64,000 nucleotides of DNA, from NCBI GenBank assembly GCA_963969595.1, contig OZ018417.1, positions 2,606,501-2,670,500 of the forward strand, given 5' to 3'. Position 1 is the first letter of the stretch; every line of letters starts with the position of its first letter. The position numbers and the translations under genes are program-made. Source of the stretch: Neckera pumila. Lineage: Eukaryota; Streptophyta; Bryopsida; Hypnales; Neckeraceae. Positions 60,205 through 64,000 of the stretch are shown in pieces. Under the pieces are notes generated by a model. The model was given only the letters and a program-made list of their open reading frames with translations, did not search any database and was not told the origin of the DNA.

Positions 60205-61057
60205 ACCCAAAACTCTTTGGAACTTTTCCATAAGATAGAAAAATTTGATTAGCTTTGTGGAAATATAATTTTTATTTCAATTGGAACTTGGTAGCAAAAG
60301 TTGTACTACAAAAATCCTCAAACTGGACTTGGCGTGTACTCGGGTAGCACAAATAATTTTGCAGAAAGTCTGTTTTTTTTAATTTTTTTTTCTCTAAAAT
60401 AAGAAATTTTTGTCTACATGTGAAGCTTTGATTCATTCCATTTTGATATATTATAAGGAGGTTATGGACAATCTTAGTTTTCGGGCTCTTAGAGCATCTT
60501 CTTGAAAAAAATAACTTGTCGGGTTCATTTTTGCATGCAATTTTCATAAGTTTTCGCAATTTAAAAAAAAAAATGTTTCGCTAGCTTGCTAAAACAATGT
60601 CACCACTGGGATTATTATATGTCAATCGCATCTAAGAGCTATTAATGACTTCGGATTTTATTCAATGTTGGACCTACTTCTACTTAACAAGTTCTAAAAG
60701 AATGAAAATCAAGTATATTTCGGAATTTTTTTCGTAGATTTTCAACAAACATCTTCAATAGAAGAAATTTTTAATGCAAAGTCTATAGTGCAAAGTCTTT
60801 CCACCAATGCCAATCAAAGTTATCTGAAATTGCAGGCTAGTATTCAATTTTTATTTTCATTTCTTTAAATGCTAATATCTTCCAATATATACCGTCAAAC
60901 TTCATGAAATTTTTACCACATGATCTTTGACAAGTGAAGTACAAGATCGTACGGTTAGTTATTTAAAAAATGTTTTTTTGGGGTTCTTGAATAAACACAG
61001 CAGAAATGGCAGTTCTGAGTGGTGTTTGACAGGGAAATAGCCTTAGGACTTTAAGGG
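60205..61057 (-). mobile_element. Degenerate TTAA-type element copy, inverted
   Basis: The right terminus reads CCTTAGGACTTTAAGGG then TAA; the reverse complement matches the 19.8-kb element type (rttttgctaccaagttcc near the far end, ccgtacgatcttgta near the near end). It abuts the next element with only TAA between the two termini. Confidence 0.5.
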
Positions 61058-61060
61058 TAA

Positions 61061-62018
61061 CCCCTAAAGGCGCAATTGGCTAAACCATATTTTCACCAAT
61101 AATGCTGTAGAATTGCCATTTCTAGTACAAGTACCAAAGTTTGGAGCCTAAAACTTTTTTAGACACATTTAACCATAGGATCTTATAATACACTTATTTG
61201 AGAAAATGTGGAAAAAAATTCAGAATTTTTCACCATGTACATTGTAAGATATTAATGTTTGAATTGACAAAAATACCATTTTTGGTCCCTGTGAAAATCC
61301 AGGCAGCTGCACTTTGCAAGGTCATATTTATATAGAAATATGTCCATAATGGTGCTGCTTCTTTGGATTCATTCTTGAAGGCAAGTTGGCTACATGCTTG
61401 AAAATTTTCAAATCATTTGGAATTATACCACATGTATTAAAAAAATAGTAAGTAGAAAGACAAAGAAAATGATTCAAAACAATAAATTGTTAATAAATTA
61501 TTTATGAAATTGGAAAATGCTAATTCCCATGGTTGCAATGTTGTAATAAACAATATACACCTTATATATTTTTTCTTTTTTTGAAATGTTGAAAATTAAA
61601 CTAGATAAACAAATTCAAAGTTTATTTTAGAGTAGTGAATGAATAGTTATCCATAACTACACGCAAACTAGAAGTCCTCATAACTTTCATCCCATTCATC
61701 AAAATGAAATAATTCAAGACCGAAAACCGCATATATAGATCAAAAGAACCAATTTCTAGTTTCAATTTTTTTTTTAAATGATTTTTAAAGATCTGAACAG
61801 ACAAACTATCCACCCTCGAAAAAAAACTACATATTATACAATAACTTTTTATCCATGTTGTCCAAAGATATGAAAATTATTGGGCCTTAAAGGTACTCCT
61901 CGACCACACATTGTGTATTTGTATAAAACTTTCAAAGGAAATAAATGAAAATTCTATTTGTAGCGAGCTGCCCCAAAAAATCTAGGATGTCCAAAAGAAG
62001 GTTTTGCGCCTTTAGGGG
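61061..62018. mobile_element. TTAA-type element, 958 bp, inverted relative of 42462-43398
   Basis: The left end is GTAA then CCCCTAAAGGCGC; the right end is GCGCCTTTAGGGG then TTTA, so at least 13 bp of the termini are perfect inverts. Interior words match the 42.5-kb element in reverse order. No gene inside. Confidence 0.7.
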
Positions 62019-62880
62019 TTTATAGTCTTGTCTCATCAATTTATATAGAGGAAATAGTGGATTAGTGGTATATTGGCCTATTGGTTAATTTGGGGATAAA
62101 TTGGATTTTTTCTTGTCCCCTTCTCCTTTGACATGGAATTATATGCTTATATTTCTTTGTATTTTTTGGAAACTAGTAATTGCAATTTCAAAAAAAAATA
62201 TAAGAGGTTCGTGACAATTGACTAGGTGTAGATATGTAGTACATTTGTTCATTTATAGACTATATTTCCAATTTTTAGAAATCTTTCGACTTGATGAATG
62301 GATGTATGTCCTAAGCACAAGTAACACCACATAAAGCTTGAAACTGAATTCAACGGCCACCGTCCAAAAAATGGTAAAAAATAAAAATTAAATAAAATAT
62401 TGTTGGTTTTGTTATGCCCTCAACTTTTTTTCCGGCTACATGTAAAGCTTGGTTTTGTTGTATTTAGAGTAATATTAGAAAAAATTCTGGACAACTTTAT
62501 TTTTGGGGCACTTTAAGCATTTTTTTTTTAAATTACAGTTCATGGGAGATTGGAAGTCCTTTCCAGATTTTGAATCTAATTTCAACAAGTCTTCACAAAT
62601 TCTGTCTTGTAAAATGTGGAATTGTCTTTGTAAATTAATCTCACCATTTTTTTGGGGATCTTGGAATCCCATGTAAGAGTTGTTCACAATTCCAGGTCTT
62701 TGTGAATTTTGGATACTTGGACCTACTTGTATGCAACAATTTTGTAAAAATTCCAAATCAAGTGTTTAAAAAAAAAAAAAAAATTGCCTAGACTTTGCTC
62801 TCAATTCCTCAACATTAAAAAATTTACTTAGCGCATTTGTAGTGCCAAAAAAATTCAAAATTGTTGGTCAAAGTCTACTC
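62019..62880. other. AT-rich spacer
   Basis: No credible gene. The minus-strand frame at 62475-62756 is low-complexity and AT-driven. Confidence 0.4.
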
Positions 62881-63118
62881 AATAACTCAAATTGCAGGCC
62901 ACTATTCTAGAACACTTTCTTCTTCAACTTAGAATGATAATATCTTCTAATCTACATAGTCGAACTTCATGAAATTTTTACCACATGAGGTAAAAGAACT
63001 GAAGTACAAGATGCTATGGTTAGATCCTAATATAAAAGATTTTTTGTTTCTTGGGTGAACGCAACAGAGGTGGCAATTTCAAGTGGTTTTGACAAAAAAA
63101 AACATTTCAAACTATAGG
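62881..63118 (+). repeat. Terminal fragment of a TTAA-type element
   Basis: It matches the inner and outer end of the 60.2-61.06-kb copy (aacttcatgaaatttttacc, ccacatga, gaagtacaagat, then cTATAGGGG and TTCA). The other terminus is not found, so this is probably a remnant. Confidence 0.5.
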
Positions 63119-63375
63119 GGTTCATACTGCATACAATCCACTTGAAAAGAATAACATTTTTTCCATTTTCAATATGAATGAGCATTGACCAATTATTTGG
63201 AAGCAAAAGTAATATAGAAATTATATGTAATGATTAACGAAAGCAATATAAAATTGCAATACACAAATACAGTAACCGCATTGAAGAGAAATCTGCAAAT
63301 AACCCTAAACCATGGAGTAGTACAAGCGTAGCTGCATACCTTCATAGTATATAGTCATGTGACCGTAAACTAGTG
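63119..63375. other. AT-rich spacer
   Basis: Nothing recognised. Confidence 0.3.
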
Positions 63376-63378
63376 GCC

Positions 63379-63940
63379 TTATATAACGTAGATTTTTACG
63401 GTAATGCATATCCAACTATCCGTATATATAACTAACGAACCATCAAAACTGCTTATTCTACAAGATTTGGTTCGTTCAGTGAACCACTTCCTTGACCATA
63501 TGAACGATTGCTTGATGCCCCCCCCAAGCTCAAGTCGACGCTTGCCACGAGTTTGCGAAGCGGGTCCGTCTGTATTCAAAATAGAATCCAACATGTTGGA
63601 GTCTTTCAGAGCTTGGAGGGTCTTCCTTGTTTGTGGAGAGTGTTCTTTGAGTAGATAGTCGAGCGCCTGACTTTGATAATAAAGCCCGTATGTAGAGTCG
63701 AGGTATTGTATAGAATTCAAATCTTCTATGGACGCACTTCTGCGATTGGCCATTCTTTTTCCGTCCAAATCCCAACAATAACCTTGCGGGTGAGGACCCC
63801 ACTTGAAGGTTTTTGAGTTGTTATCAAAATATCCACCAAGGCATTGGTAGAAAAATGCCTTCTTGCCTTCATTTTGTGAGCCGCTTCCCATGAGCCTTGG
63901 TGCAACTCTAGTGATTTCAGCTGGGTCAGTTTCCTAATTT
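63379..63940 (-). CDS. Unidentified exon at the right edge, about 150-180 codons
   Basis: An acceptor-like ctaaattag precedes ETDPAEITRVAPRLMGSGSQ and an open frame with balanced composition (FFYQCLGGYFDNNSKTFKWG, YCWDLDGKRMANRRSASIED, LDYLLKEHSPQTRKTLQALK). The first two thirds look like real protein; the end (after LELGGGIKQSF) may be intron read-through, because a donor could lie near 63520. Upstream exons would lie beyond the window. I recognise no family. It is one of the few coding blocks here without an internal stop, so it may belong to a less decayed gene. Confidence 0.45.
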
Positions 63941-64000
63941 AGTTGCGAGCTAGCAATTCCTTTTTCTAAATCATGTTCCGCTTGTCGCTAACTCCAAAAC

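Overview
The window looks like a piece of a large, repeat-rich eukaryotic nuclear genome, most likely of the plant lineage. Evidence: long AT-rich non-coding DNA, GT-AG introns, a CACTA miniature element (CACTATAAG terminus, 3-bp target duplication) and a DUF659-type hAT transposase. The mix of a DUF7869-type transposase with a second transposase family better known from animal genomes would suit a charophyte alga or bryophyte, but this is a low-confidence guess. I see no intact host housekeeping gene. Almost every recognisable coding block belongs to a DNA transposon or its passenger, and almost all are decayed.

Layout. (1) 0-17 kb: two divergent decayed genes, a multi-exon minus-strand gene (about 5.2 to 0 kb, possibly ending in a HAD/NIF-like domain) and a plus-strand DUF7869-type transposase (14.04-16.86 kb). 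They share at least 14 copies of a palindrome, TTAACTCGAnYCGAGTTAA. A 5-kb long-TIR element (6.81-11.76 kb) is nested between them. (2) 17-20.4 kb: a tRNA-derived SINE-like stretch, a minus-strand exon cut by a 1,013-bp CACTA element, and a 578-bp element with exact TTAA duplications. (3) 20.6-22.8 kb: a coiled-coil, acidic 'VDW-motif' gene with four in-frame stops. (4) 23.8-26.6 kb: a decayed hAT transposase with a TATA box and GC-rich repeats upstream. (5) 26,975-41,380: a 14.4-kb DNA transposon with 29-bp terminal inverted repeats (27/29 identical) and AATG duplications. It carries two convergent genes, a DDE-like transposase (A) and a coiled-coil/RING protein (B), each split by the same roughly 1.1-kb intron in mirror image. 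It sits inside the GC-rich repeat tract upstream of the hAT gene. (6) 41.4-53 kb: TTAA-type elements, a second VDW gene (minus), GC-rich repeats and a protein-kinase-like gene (plus). (7) 53-64 kb: a third VDW gene split by a 5-kb T-rich interval full of tandem repeats, then more TTAA-type elements and an unidentified exon at the right edge.

Three themes join the regions. Unrelated transposon genes share a CpG-rich upstream repeat (core GACCCGCGGTCGCCCC). A VDW-motif plus coiled-coil protein recurs, also as gene B of the 14.4-kb element. About 30 internal stops in otherwise continuous frames fit C-to-T (or complementary G-to-A) changes, mostly at CAG, CGA and CAA codons, as expected from decay of methylated silenced transposons.
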